A stretch of 64,000 nt of DNA from Arcobacter defluvii. Its GTDB lineage: Bacteria > Campylobacterota > Campylobacteria > Campylobacterales > Arcobacteraceae. Below are positions 8,130-13,966 of the stretch, piece by piece. The position numbers were made by a program, and so were the translations under genes. The notes under the pieces were generated by a model. That model saw nothing but the letters and a program-made list of their open reading frames with translations, searched no databases and was not told the origin of the DNA. Each line of letters begins with the position of its first letter. The first letter of the stretch is position 1. Location of the stretch: assembly GCF_013201725.1 (NCBI RefSeq), contig NZ_CP053835.1, forward strand, positions 1,116,001 to 1,180,000, in the 5' to 3' direction.

Positions 8130-10308
8130 TACTTTTAATCCTGACGATTGGGAAGATATAACAATAAGTAAAAAAAATGAAAATACATTCAATCCTGCTG
8201 AATGGGAAGATATAACAAATAACAATAAAAGATTAAATAATCAAAATAAAAGTTTTATTGCACCTTCTGCACCAAATCCAAATAATGTAGGTCCAACTGA
8301 AAAACCCACATTTATTGAAAAAACAAAAAAGTTTGTGAATGATGGAGCAAAAGAAATTGGAGATTTTGCAAAAATAGGACTTGGAATAAATGAGAGTCCT
8401 TTTCAGAAAAAAACTAATGATCCAAGCTTTGAAACATTAACAGCTATTAAATCTTTAACAAAAACTGATGATGCTAATACTTGGAGAAAAAATACAGAAC
8501 AAGAATTAACAAAAAGAGGTTATTCAAATGTTAGATTTTCAGAAGATGGAAATATTTTTGCAACAACAAAAGATGGGAAAGATCAGGAGATAACAGGAGG
8601 ATTTTTTAAAGATGCTGCTGCGTCTTTGATTGGTGATAAATTTAAGGAAACGGGAGCATTAGCAGGAGCAGCAAAAGGATTCAATTATACTTCAAAGTTG
8701 CCAATTCCTAATCCTTATTTAAAAGGTGGCGCAATAGCAGTTGGAACAGCATTAGGTGCAGGAACGGGTGCTTTATTTGGTGATGGACTAGACCAAGCAG
8801 AAGCAAATATAAAATATGATGAGAATATTAACACTAAACAAAGTTTTAGTAGTGCATTTAATAGTGCAAATGATGGAATAAAAAGTGAATTGATAGGATT
8901 AGGATTTGGAAAAGCTTTTACGGCACTACCTGATGCAAAAAATGAAATAGTTACTAAAGCTAAGGATATGATAGCTAATAAGGTTTATGGTGAATTATCA
9001 AATTACCAAGACCCAAAGCAGTTAATAAAAATACTTGATTTAGCAGATCAATCAGGTGTAAAACTTGTTCCTTCTCAATTATCAGATAATAAGGCAATAG
9101 AGCAGTTAACAAATGTAATTGCACAAAATCCTGTTTTATCACAAAAGCTTAATACAGTAAACAAAGAAAACAAAATAGCAATGAACACAAGCATCAATGA
9201 ATTACTTGATAAGATAGGAATAAATAGTGTTAAGTTACGAAATAAAGATAATATTGATCCTTTAGGTAAAGATATTCGCGATGGTTTAGCACAAGCTAAG
9301 AGTATTAGAAGTGGTCAGGTGAAAAATGCTTATGATTTGTTTGAAAGTTCTGTTAGTGGTAAAGCTAAAATAGGACTAGATGGTTTAGATAAACATATTC
9401 AAACAATGAGAGAGGAAGCCTTAACAATGCCAAATCCAGATAGTTTTAATAATGTTCTAAATGTTATGCAAAGTAGAGCTACGGAAATGTTTAACAAAAA
9501 GGGATATTTAGATGCAGTAGATTTAAATAACCTCAGCAAACAAGCTAATCAAATCTATAAAAGAAACTTTGATGACCCATCAAGCAGAAGTGCAACAATG
9601 ATGATTAAATCATATATTGATAAAGATTTGGAAAGAGCATCGAAAATTGAGGGCGAAGATGTATATAATGCCTTACATAATGCTAAAGATTTACATATTC
9701 AAAAAGAAAACATATATGGGAAAACTAGTCAGCTTCCATTTAGAAAAACCATAGATAATCAAGCACTAGAAACAATAGTTGATGATATTTCAAAATCAAA
9801 ACAAAGTATAACAAATACAAAAGCATTAAAAGAGGAGTTAAAACTTTTGCCTAATGGAGATAAGATACTAGGTAGTTTAGCAAGAAGTTTTATTGATGAA
9901 TCATTGCAAAAAGCAAAATTAACTAATAGTGTTTATTCAGCAAAAGAGATAAATAGCAAAGAGTTATTAAAGGCTTTTGATAGTATGGATTATAGGCAGC
10001 TTGAAATATTAACGGATAAAGAAACAGTAGATAAGTTACATAATATAAGAAAATTAACAGAATTAATTATGAAGCAGGATAAGGTGTTAACTGGAACAGG
10101 TGGAGGACTTAATACAATGGGAATGGTAAGAAGTAGCATTGTAGATAAAGTTGCAGATTTTATGAAAATTAGAGCTTTTGGAAAAATAATTACTACACCA
10201 GTAACACAAGACTTACTTCATAAAGCATTAAAAAATGCAAGTGATAATAAATTAGATGAAGCAGATAGAGCAATTAAAGAATTAGATACATTAATAAAGG
10301 AGAAATAA
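8122..10308 (+). CDS. Large phage DNA-ejection (internal virion)-like protein
   Basis: 728 residues. The N-terminus carries two copies of an FNPxxWEDI motif (residues about 4-12 and 23-31), a short peptide often placed at the head of large phage virion proteins. Residues about 195-220 form a Gly/Ala-rich hydrophobic stretch that could insert in a membrane. The pattern ADQSGVKLVPSQLSDNKAIE (about 305-325) followed by long helices is typical of phage DNA-transfer proteins. The frame is open throughout, so there is no sign of decay. It is coupled to the upstream ejection-like gene by an 8-base overlap and to 10311 by a 2-base gap. Confidence 0.55.
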   Translation: MSSTFNPDDWEDITISKKNENTFNPAEWEDITNNNKRLNNQNKSFIAPSAPNPNNVGPTEKPTFIEKTKKFVNDGAKEIGDFAKIGLGINESPFQKKTNDPSFETLTAIKSLTKTDDANTWRKNTEQELTKRGYSNVRFSEDGNIFATTKDGKDQEITGGFFKDAAASLIGDKFKETGALAGAAKGFNYTSKLPIPNPYLKGGAIAVGTALGAGTGALFGDGLDQAEANIKYDENINTKQSFSSAFNSANDGIKSELIGLGFGKAFTALPDAKNEIVTKAKDMIANKVYGELSNYQDPKQLIKILDLADQSGVKLVPSQLSDNKAIEQLTNVIAQNPVLSQKLNTVNKENKIAMNTSINELLDKIGINSVKLRNKDNIDPLGKDIRDGLAQAKSIRSGQVKNAYDLFESSVSGKAKIGLDGLDKHIQTMREEALTMPNPDSFNNVLNVMQSRATEMFNKKGYLDAVDLNNLSKQANQIYKRNFDDPSSRSATMMIKSYIDKDLERASKIEGEDVYNALHNAKDLHIQKENIYGKTSQLPFRKTIDNQALETIVDDISKSKQSITNTKALKEELKLLPNGDKILGSLARSFIDESLQKAKLTNSVYSAKEINSKELLKAFDSMDYRQLEILTDKETVDKLHNIRKLTELIMKQDKVLTGTGGGLNTMGMVRSSIVDKVADFMKIRAFGKIITTPVTQDLLHKALKNASDNKLDEADRAIKELDTLIKEK

Positions 10309-10310
10309 AG

Positions 10311-10808
10311 ATGTGTAAATTAATAGATACAAGAGGTTTAGATATAGAGGATATAAAAGTTTCACTTATAGCAAATGATGAGGTTGTTGATAGTAGAGAT
10401 TATTCTGCATTATTGATTGATTATGGTATTTTATTAGCTATTTGCTGTAAAGCACAAGACGGAAATAATGAAGCAATAGAGTATCTAAAAAAAGACGTGA
10501 TAGAAAGATTTAAAGATTTTGTTCCAGATAATCACAAAGAACATGTTTTAAAACGAGCTGACCAATTTTTGGGAGTTGAAGAAACTAATGTGTTGAGCAA
10601 AGATGAATTGATTAATCAGTATAGATTACATTTTAATCATTTATTATCTCTTACTGTATTAGCTGCTGCAGGACATGAAAAAGCTATTAAATATATAAAT
10701 GAAAAATCAGAAGAAAATTTTAAAATAAATATGTCTGATTTAGAAAAAAAAGATTTTTTAATTGATGCTATTTCTATGTTAGATAGAATTTATCCAGATA
10801 GTATTTAA
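10311..10808 (+). CDS. Unknown helical protein of the ejection-like operon
   Basis: 165 residues, all-helical and acidic. It seems to hold an internal duplication: YGILLAICCKAQDGNNEAIEY (about 43-63, quoted as YGILLAICCKAQDG and NNEAIEYL) resembles LLSLTVLAAAGHEKAIKYI (about 112-130). No family recognised. It starts 2 bases after the large ejection-like gene and ends in a perfect bidirectional terminator, so it is the last gene of that operon. A chaperone or a third structural component is possible, but not shown. Confidence 0.6.
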   Translation: MCKLIDTRGLDIEDIKVSLIANDEVVDSRDYSALLIDYGILLAICCKAQDGNNEAIEYLKKDVIERFKDFVPDNHKEHVLKRADQFLGVEETNVLSKDELINQYRLHFNHLLSLTVLAAAGHEKAIKYINEKSEENFKINMSDLEKKDFLIDAISMLDRIYPDSI

Positions 10809-10833
10809 CCTATAGAATTATCTATAGGTTAAA
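10804..10833. terminator. Bidirectional terminator between convergent genes
   Basis: Perfect 13-bp stem TTTAACCTATAGA / TCTATAGGTTAAA with an ATTA loop. It overlaps the stop codon of the gene at 10311 and the tail of the opposite-strand HTH gene, and serves both directions. Confidence 0.8.
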
Positions 10834-11038
10834 TGTAAGGTTTGATATTATTAACAATTAAATCAAATTTTTTTGCTTTAATATAGTTTTCAAGCCAAGA
10901 GCTAACCCATACAGGTATAGGTTTATCGTTACCACCCCAACCATTAACAGTTACAGATGAAAGCTCCACTAAATTGCTAAATTCTTTTTTAGATAAATTA
11001 GCATCATAGAGTAATTTGTTAAATTCAGTTTTAGTCAT
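10829..11038 (-). CDS. Helix-turn-helix repressor-like protein
   Basis: 69 residues with the Cro/C1-type pattern FNKLLYDANLSKKEFSNLVE, then SVTVNGW as recognition helix start, followed by PVWVSSWLENYIKAK, a tail common in small Campylobacterota phage regulators. It diverges from the gene at 11171 across a 132-bp A/T-rich region with a perfect 16-bp palindrome. This is the usual arrangement of a phage-type repressor controlling its own and the opposite promoter. Confidence 0.75.
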   Translation of the reverse strand: MTKTEFNKLLYDANLSKKEFSNLVELSSVTVNGWGGNDKPIPVWVSSWLENYIKAKKFDLIVNNIKPYI

Positions 11039-11136
11039 TTTATATCCTATGAGATAATATTATTTATATAATTATATCATAATGGATATAAATTAAGTAA
11101 TAATTAATAATTAATGATATATTATTTCAAAAATTA

Positions 11137-11152
11137 ATATCATTAATGATAT
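11137..11152. promoter_or_regulatory. Palindromic operator ATATCATTAATGATAT
   Basis: Perfect 16-bp palindrome in the divergent promoter region between the HTH repressor and the gene at 11171. A half-site TTAATGATAT occurs at 11111. Likely bound by the HTH protein encoded at 10829-11038. Confidence 0.55.
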
Positions 11153-11170
11153 AAAACTAAAGGAATAAAT

Positions 11171-11575
11171 ATGTGTAAAAATGAAAAAATAGGAAAAGAG
11201 CTTAAAATTAATAGTGATTTAATTACATCAAGTGCAGCTATAAAACTTTCACTAATAGATAAAAAAATTTGTGATTTGAGTGTTTTATGTAGCACATTTA
11301 AATCTTTATGTAGATCAATAGAGTTTTCTGATTATACTGATGAAAAATTCTCATTTGGGGAAATAGTTAACATAATGAGAAAGCAAAATAAATTATTTAA
11401 TGAAGCATTGATTAGTATTCAAGATGATATAGACTTATTAGGTTTCGATATTAATAAAATTGAAAAAGATAGCAAAGAAGATAAAAAAAGACTTGTTAGA
11501 GTAGCTTATGCTTTTATTAATAATGGAGAAATAGAAAGTGCTAAAAAAGAATTGGAAAAAATAATAGCAGAATAG
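11171..11575 (+). CDS. Unknown helical protein beside the HTH repressor
   Basis: 134 residues, helical, with the opening MCKNEKIGKELKINSDLITSS (first 20 shown only in part: MCKNEKIGKELKINSDL) and a charged C-terminal helix ending KKELEKIIAE. It has four cysteines, two of them in CDLSVLC. No known family. The ATG follows AAAGGAAT. It is driven from the divergent promoter that carries the 16-bp palindrome, so it is likely regulated by the neighbouring HTH protein. An antirepressor or toxin-antitoxin role would fit the position but is not shown. Confidence 0.55.
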   Translation: MCKNEKIGKELKINSDLITSSAAIKLSLIDKKICDLSVLCSTFKSLCRSIEFSDYTDEKFSFGEIVNIMRKQNKLFNEALISIQDDIDLLGFDINKIEKDSKEDKKRLVRVAYAFINNGEIESAKKELEKIIAE

Positions 11576-11588
11576 GGAAGCAATCTCT

Positions 11589-11891
11589 CTATTCTTTTAA
11601 TTCTTCAATCTTTTTTTCAAGATCTTCAATTTTACTTTCTAATAATTCTACTTTTTCTTGAAGTTCAATTTTTTCATCATATATTCTTTTTATGTTTTTT
11701 GCATTTAATTCTATTGCAAATGATTTTCCTAAAAATACAACGAGAATTAATGAGATTATTATAATCCATTTATCTATGATTAAAATATTGAAATAACTCA
11801 AAATAGCTAATATAAATATTAATAATATTAAAAAAAGTTCATCTTTAAAGCTTGTTAAACTAAACAAAATAATCCTTTTTATTAAGATCAT
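11589..11891 (-). CDS. Small membrane protein with C-terminal coiled coil
   Basis: 100 residues: two hydrophobic segments (about 18-36 and 41-57) followed by a strong heptad coiled coil from about 65 to the end (ELQEKVELLESKIEDLEKK). The design is a membrane anchor plus a dimerising cytoplasmic stalk. No family is recognised. It converges with the gene at 11171 and diverges from the Rha-like gene. In mobile elements such proteins can act in exclusion or in spanin-like lysis, but no lipobox or signal peptide is evident, so function is open. Confidence 0.55.
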   Translation of the reverse strand: MILIKRIILFSLTSFKDELFLILLIFILAILSYFNILIIDKWIIIISLILVVFLGKSFAIELNAKNIKRIYDEKIELQEKVELLESKIEDLEKKIEELKE

Positions 11892-11990
11892 AAATTATAT
11901 ATTTATTTATATAAAAAAAGAAATTGTAATAATATCTTTTACTAATAAAACAGAGAGATGCAATATGGTTGAAAAGAACTTATTGGTGAA

Positions 11991-12518
11991 ATGCTTAAAA
12001 GAATAACAGACTTAATTACAGTTGAACATAACAAAGCAATGAAAACAGTTAAAAAGTTATCAATTGAAAACAGCTTTGGACAACTCGAAAAAATAGCGAC
12101 TTGTATAACAGTTGGAAATGGTACAATTAATAGAGAAATTGAAACATACCTACTAACAAAAAAAGGAATTATCCAAATGAAAGACAAGCTAAATTATAAC
12201 AATAACCAAGAAAGTGAATTAGGAATATTAGAATATTTAAAATATATCCCAAAATTGTTAGAAAAAATTGAAGCTTTAGAAAAAGAGATTGCATCTATCA
12301 AAGATGCAGTTGTTCCAGAACTTGATTTAACAAGAGCAAGTGGAGTAATAAAATATCTAAATATCAGCAAATCAACTCTTGATAGAAAAATAAGAGAGGG
12401 TGAATTAAAAAAAGGTATTCACTTCATTCAAAATGGTATAGGTGAAAATAGAAGATATATTCCAACTGCAATTCAAGAATACAAGAAGAACAAAAACAAA
12501 TTTAAAGTAAAAGAATAA
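11991..12518 (+). CDS. Rha/antirepressor-like protein with C-terminal HTH
   Basis: 175 residues. The N-terminal part (EHNKAMKTVKKLSIENSFGQ, then ETYLLTKKGIIQM) has the form of phage regulatory proteins of the Rha/BRO type. The C-terminal part (ASGVIKYLNISKSTLDRKIR, with wing IGENRRYIP) is an AlpA/MerR-like winged helix. The start is uncertain: ATG at 11991 has no clear ribosome site, and the frame is open for five codons further back to a TGA, encoding ELIGE, so the natural start may be non-standard or lost. It is followed by an 11-bp hairpin at 12573. Confidence 0.6.
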   Translation: MLKRITDLITVEHNKAMKTVKKLSIENSFGQLEKIATCITVGNGTINREIETYLLTKKGIIQMKDKLNYNNNQESELGILEYLKYIPKLLEKIEALEKEIASIKDAVVPELDLTRASGVIKYLNISKSTLDRKIREGELKKGIHFIQNGIGENRRYIPTAIQEYKKNKNKFKVKE

Positions 12519-12572
12519 GCAATGCAAAGTGCTATCAATTAAAGATGATTGTATTGTTTTTATTGATAAGGA

Positions 12573-12601
12573 GAGACAGTGAAGTGGTGATTCACTGTCT
12601 C
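12573..12601. terminator. Bidirectional hairpin between Rha-like gene and small peptide gene
   Basis: Perfect 11-bp stem GAGACAGTGAA / TTCACTGTCTC with a 7-base loop. It ends the plus-strand Rha-like gene and the minus-strand peptide gene. On the plus strand AAGGAG (12568-12573) plus GTG-AAG-TGG-TGA (12579-12590) forms a three-codon ORF inside the stem. Confidence 0.65.
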
Positions 12602-12613
12602 ATTTCTTGCACA

Positions 12614-12715
12614 CTAGTGTACAATTGCAAGTTTCAAATAAACTGCAAAGATTATAGCATAGCAAGCTGCTACAATCAGATAGGGAATGCTAAAGTCAAT
12701 TCCTAAAAAGTGCAT
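12614..12715 (-). CDS. 33-residue hydrophobic peptide, type I toxin-like
   Basis: A short gene encoding one membrane-spanning peptide: MHFLGIDFSIPYLIVAACYA for residues 1-20, then IIFAVYLKLAIVH. It has an excellent ribosome site AGGAGGT six bases before the ATG, far stronger than chance, and ends before an 11-bp hairpin terminator. It lies directly downstream of the orphan 5S gene and its terminator, with no promoter visible between them. The anti-Shine-Dalgarno-like CTCCTTTT in the upstream terminator can pair with its AAAAGGAG. Size, hydrophobicity and structure fit a type I toxin or a small membrane regulator; no homologue is recalled. Confidence 0.5.
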   Translation of the reverse strand: MHFLGIDFSIPYLIVAACYAIIFAVYLKLAIVH

Positions 12716-12736
12716 TGGATACCTCCTTTTTTGTAC

Positions 12737-12757
12737 AAAAAAAGCTCCAAAAGGAGC
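12737..12757 (-). terminator. Intrinsic terminator after the 5S rRNA gene
   Basis: On the minus strand GCTCC-TTTT-GGAGC is followed directly by seven T. Its 5' arm can alternatively pair with the ribosome site of the peptide gene just downstream. Confidence 0.75.
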
Positions 12758-12776
12758 AACAGTAATTAAGTGGACA

Positions 12777-12895
12777 AATATGCACCGACTTACTTTTCCA
12801 CATCTGAAAGGTGCAGTATTATCAGCGATGAAATGCTTGACTTCCAGGTTCGGAATGGAGCTGGGTATTTTACCATTTCTCTATAAGCACATATT
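12777..12895 (-). rRNA. rrf: 5S ribosomal RNA (orphan copy)
   Basis: The minus strand carries a complete 5S rRNA: helix I (ATATGTGC at the 5' end pairing with GTGCATAT at the 3' end), helix II (GAAATG/CATTTC), the highly conserved CCATTCCGAACCTGGAAGTC region with helix III (CCAG/CTGG), the GATAATAC loop E strand and AAAGTAAGTCGGTGC. Length is about 119 bases. There is no 16S or 23S gene next to it, and a terminator lies 10-13 bases upstream, so it is not the end of a normal rrn operon. Whether it is expressed is unclear. Confidence 0.85.
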
Positions 12896-12901
12896 TTTTG
12901 C

Positions 12902-12937
12902 AAAAAAAAACCCAAGTATAATTAAATACTTGGGTTT
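12902..12937 (-). terminator. Strong terminator just upstream of the 5S gene
   Basis: A 12-bp stem AAACCCAAGTAT / ATACTTGGGTTT with a 6-base loop; on the minus strand it is followed by about nine T. It would end any transcript from the right before it enters 5S. No promoter is visible in the short space between it and the 5S start. Confidence 0.75.
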
Positions 12938-13026
12938 CTTTGTCCACTCGTACTGTTCCAATGCAATTTAAAACAATAACTTTAACATCCACAAAGGTTC
13001 ACCACAAACCTTAAAGGAGGTACAAA

Positions 13027-13055
13027 ATGAACTAACTAACAGACAGTTAATTCAT
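13027..13055 (+). other. Two-codon minigene (Met-Asn) inside a hairpin
   Basis: AAGGAGG (13014-13020) precedes ATG-AAC-TAA (13027-13035) at an ideal six-base spacing, so ribosomes should load, yet the frame closes after two codons. ATG begins a hairpin ATGAACTAACT / AGTTAATTCAT (10 of 11 pairs). A small hairpin AAGGTT/AACCTT lies just before the ribosome site. The layout is like lambda bar minigenes or a leader element. No promoter is clear. Confidence 0.4.
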
Positions 13056-13115
13056 AAAAAGCACTATAAAAAATGCTCTCAGTGAATAAACTTAATAAAT
13101 TAATATATAATACAA

Positions 13116-13156
13116 AATGCTAGCATGAAAAAAGTATTTTTTCTCAAACTAGCATT
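13116..13156. terminator. Bidirectional hairpin AATGCTAG/CTAGCATT
   Basis: An 8-bp outer stem encloses an inner GAAAAAA/TTTTTTC pair, making a long A/T-rich hairpin with U-runs in either direction. It could end the minigene transcript on the plus strand. Confidence 0.45.
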
Positions 13157-13266
13157 CTATTCGTTTCGTGTGTTCAGGTATTGTAATATATTTACAATAT
13201 TATTTCAATAGGTATACCTATAAAATTTTTATAATTTTACAAATTCATTCAAAATGTAAAGTTAAG

Positions 13267-13380
13267 TTACATATTTTGTAACAATATGTAATTTTTTTTA
13301 AATTTATTACATATTATTTTAACCAAAAAGTGTTAAAAAAAGAAGTTATATTGATATATTTTTACTTTTTTAACCAAAAA
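13267..13380. repeat. Iteron-like repeats in non-coding right part of the element
   Basis: TTACATATT occurs at 13267 and 13307, with an inverted copy at 13283-13291; TTTTAACCAAAAA occurs at 13317 and 13368. The whole interval 13056-13966 has no credible protein gene. Its A/T richness plus short direct and inverted repeats suggest protein-binding sites, possibly a second origin or a partition-like site. Confidence 0.4.
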
Positions 13381-13517
13381 CAGTAAAAAGTATTTATAAG
13401 ACAAACTTTAAAATATTATGCTTAGAGCCTAGTTTTTGGGCGATGTCTAATTTGGACAGCGTATTATAAAAAAGCCCCCTCCCTTAATTCAAAAGTTTAA
13501 TTATCTCAATAATTTAG

Positions 13518-13690
13518 ACCGTTACATTTCAAATATATCGGTCGAAAAAATTGCGACCGATACATTTGAAGTATCCAAAATGGCAACTTTAAACTTAAAT
13601 CAATTTAAGATATAAGTAAAAAGTTTGTTCTCAAAAATGAATGAAAATACTAACATTTCATTAACGAAAAATAGTAAGGTTTTAGTAAGG
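13518..13690. repeat. Structured non-coding module B (shared with 6.25-6.41 kb)
   Basis: ACCG-N5-TTTCAAAT recurs at 13518-13534. It opens a strong hairpin TTCAAATATATCGGTCG (13528-13544) / CGACCGATACATTTGAA (13554-13570), 16 of 17 pairs with a 9-base loop. The 14-mer ACTTTAAACTTAAA follows at 13586, and AGTAAGG copies with an 11-bp period at 13673 and 13684. These are the same parts as module A, but the tandem repeats lie on the other side. Confidence 0.6.
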
Positions 13691-13795
13691 GTTTACACCG
13701 AGGTTTAAAATCATTGTAAATTAAATACACTTCTTTACATTATCAGTATAATTTTTTAGACTATTATTGAAATGTCTAATAAATGTATTCTTAAA

Positions 13796-13803
13796 AGTAT
13801 ACT
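13796..13803. promoter_or_regulatory. AGTATACT box near the right end of the element
   Basis: One copy of the palindromic octamer found three times upstream of the integrase. Its presence near the opposite end makes a recombination-protein binding site possible; it may also be chance in A/T-rich DNA. Confidence 0.3.
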
Positions 13804-13923
13804 TTTAATTAAATTTATATTTTAAAGTATTATAAATAGGTAATATTTGCACTATTTTATATATGGCAAAGTAACTCCTCGTTTTAAAATCAAAGTATAT
13901 CTCAACTGAACTTTGAAAGAAAG

Positions 13924-13941
13924 GGTATAAAAATTGCATAT
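13924..13941 (+). promoter_or_regulatory. Sigma-54-like promoter of the moxR operon
   Basis: GGTATAAAAATTGCATAT has GG and GC separated by exactly ten bases with a TTGCA -12 element, 26 bases before the moxR ATG. The identical 18-mer precedes the gene at 16859. A sigma-70 reading (TATAAA as -10) is possible, but the repeated GG-N10-GC spacing favours RpoN. Confidence 0.5.
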
Positions 13942-13966
13942 TTGTAAAGAAAAAATAGGTTGAAAT

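Larger units (their letters stand above)
1440..13900. mobile_element. Integrated phage-like or satellite element (approximate bounds)
   Basis: About 12.5 kb inserted in the divergent intergenic space between an rluA-type gene and a moxR operon. It begins with a tyrosine integrase and holds an excisionase-like HTH gene, winged-helix replication-type genes, two ejection-protein-like genes, phage-type regulators and long repeat-rich non-coding DNA. No terminase, portal, capsid, tail, lysis or conjugation gene is present. Bounds are approximate: the octamer AGTATACT occurs near both ends (1487-1518 and 13796-13803), but no convincing long direct repeat was found. It may be a satellite, a degraded prophage or a plasmid-like integrative element. 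Confidence 0.7.

Noticed and set aside
6768-8225. Several 60-85-codon reverse-strand frames inside the ejection-like genes
   Set aside because: Low-complexity Phe/Leu-rich antisense translations with no ribosome sites; typical shadows in A/T-rich genes.
12687-12971. Plus-strand open frame of 94 codons across the 5S region
   Set aside because: It is the antisense of a clear 5S rRNA and terminators, with no ribosome site and odd composition.
12945-12975. Minus-strand AGTACGAGTGGAC next to 5S resembles the 23S sarcin-ricin loop
   Set aside because: Only about a dozen bases match; the flanks do not resemble 23S rRNA and the distance to 5S is too short. Chance or a very degraded relic.
1366-13966. 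tRNA or tmRNA gene as integration target
   Set aside because: No acceptor-TPsiC pattern such as GGTTCAAATCC was seen near either end; the element appears to lie in an intergenic region.
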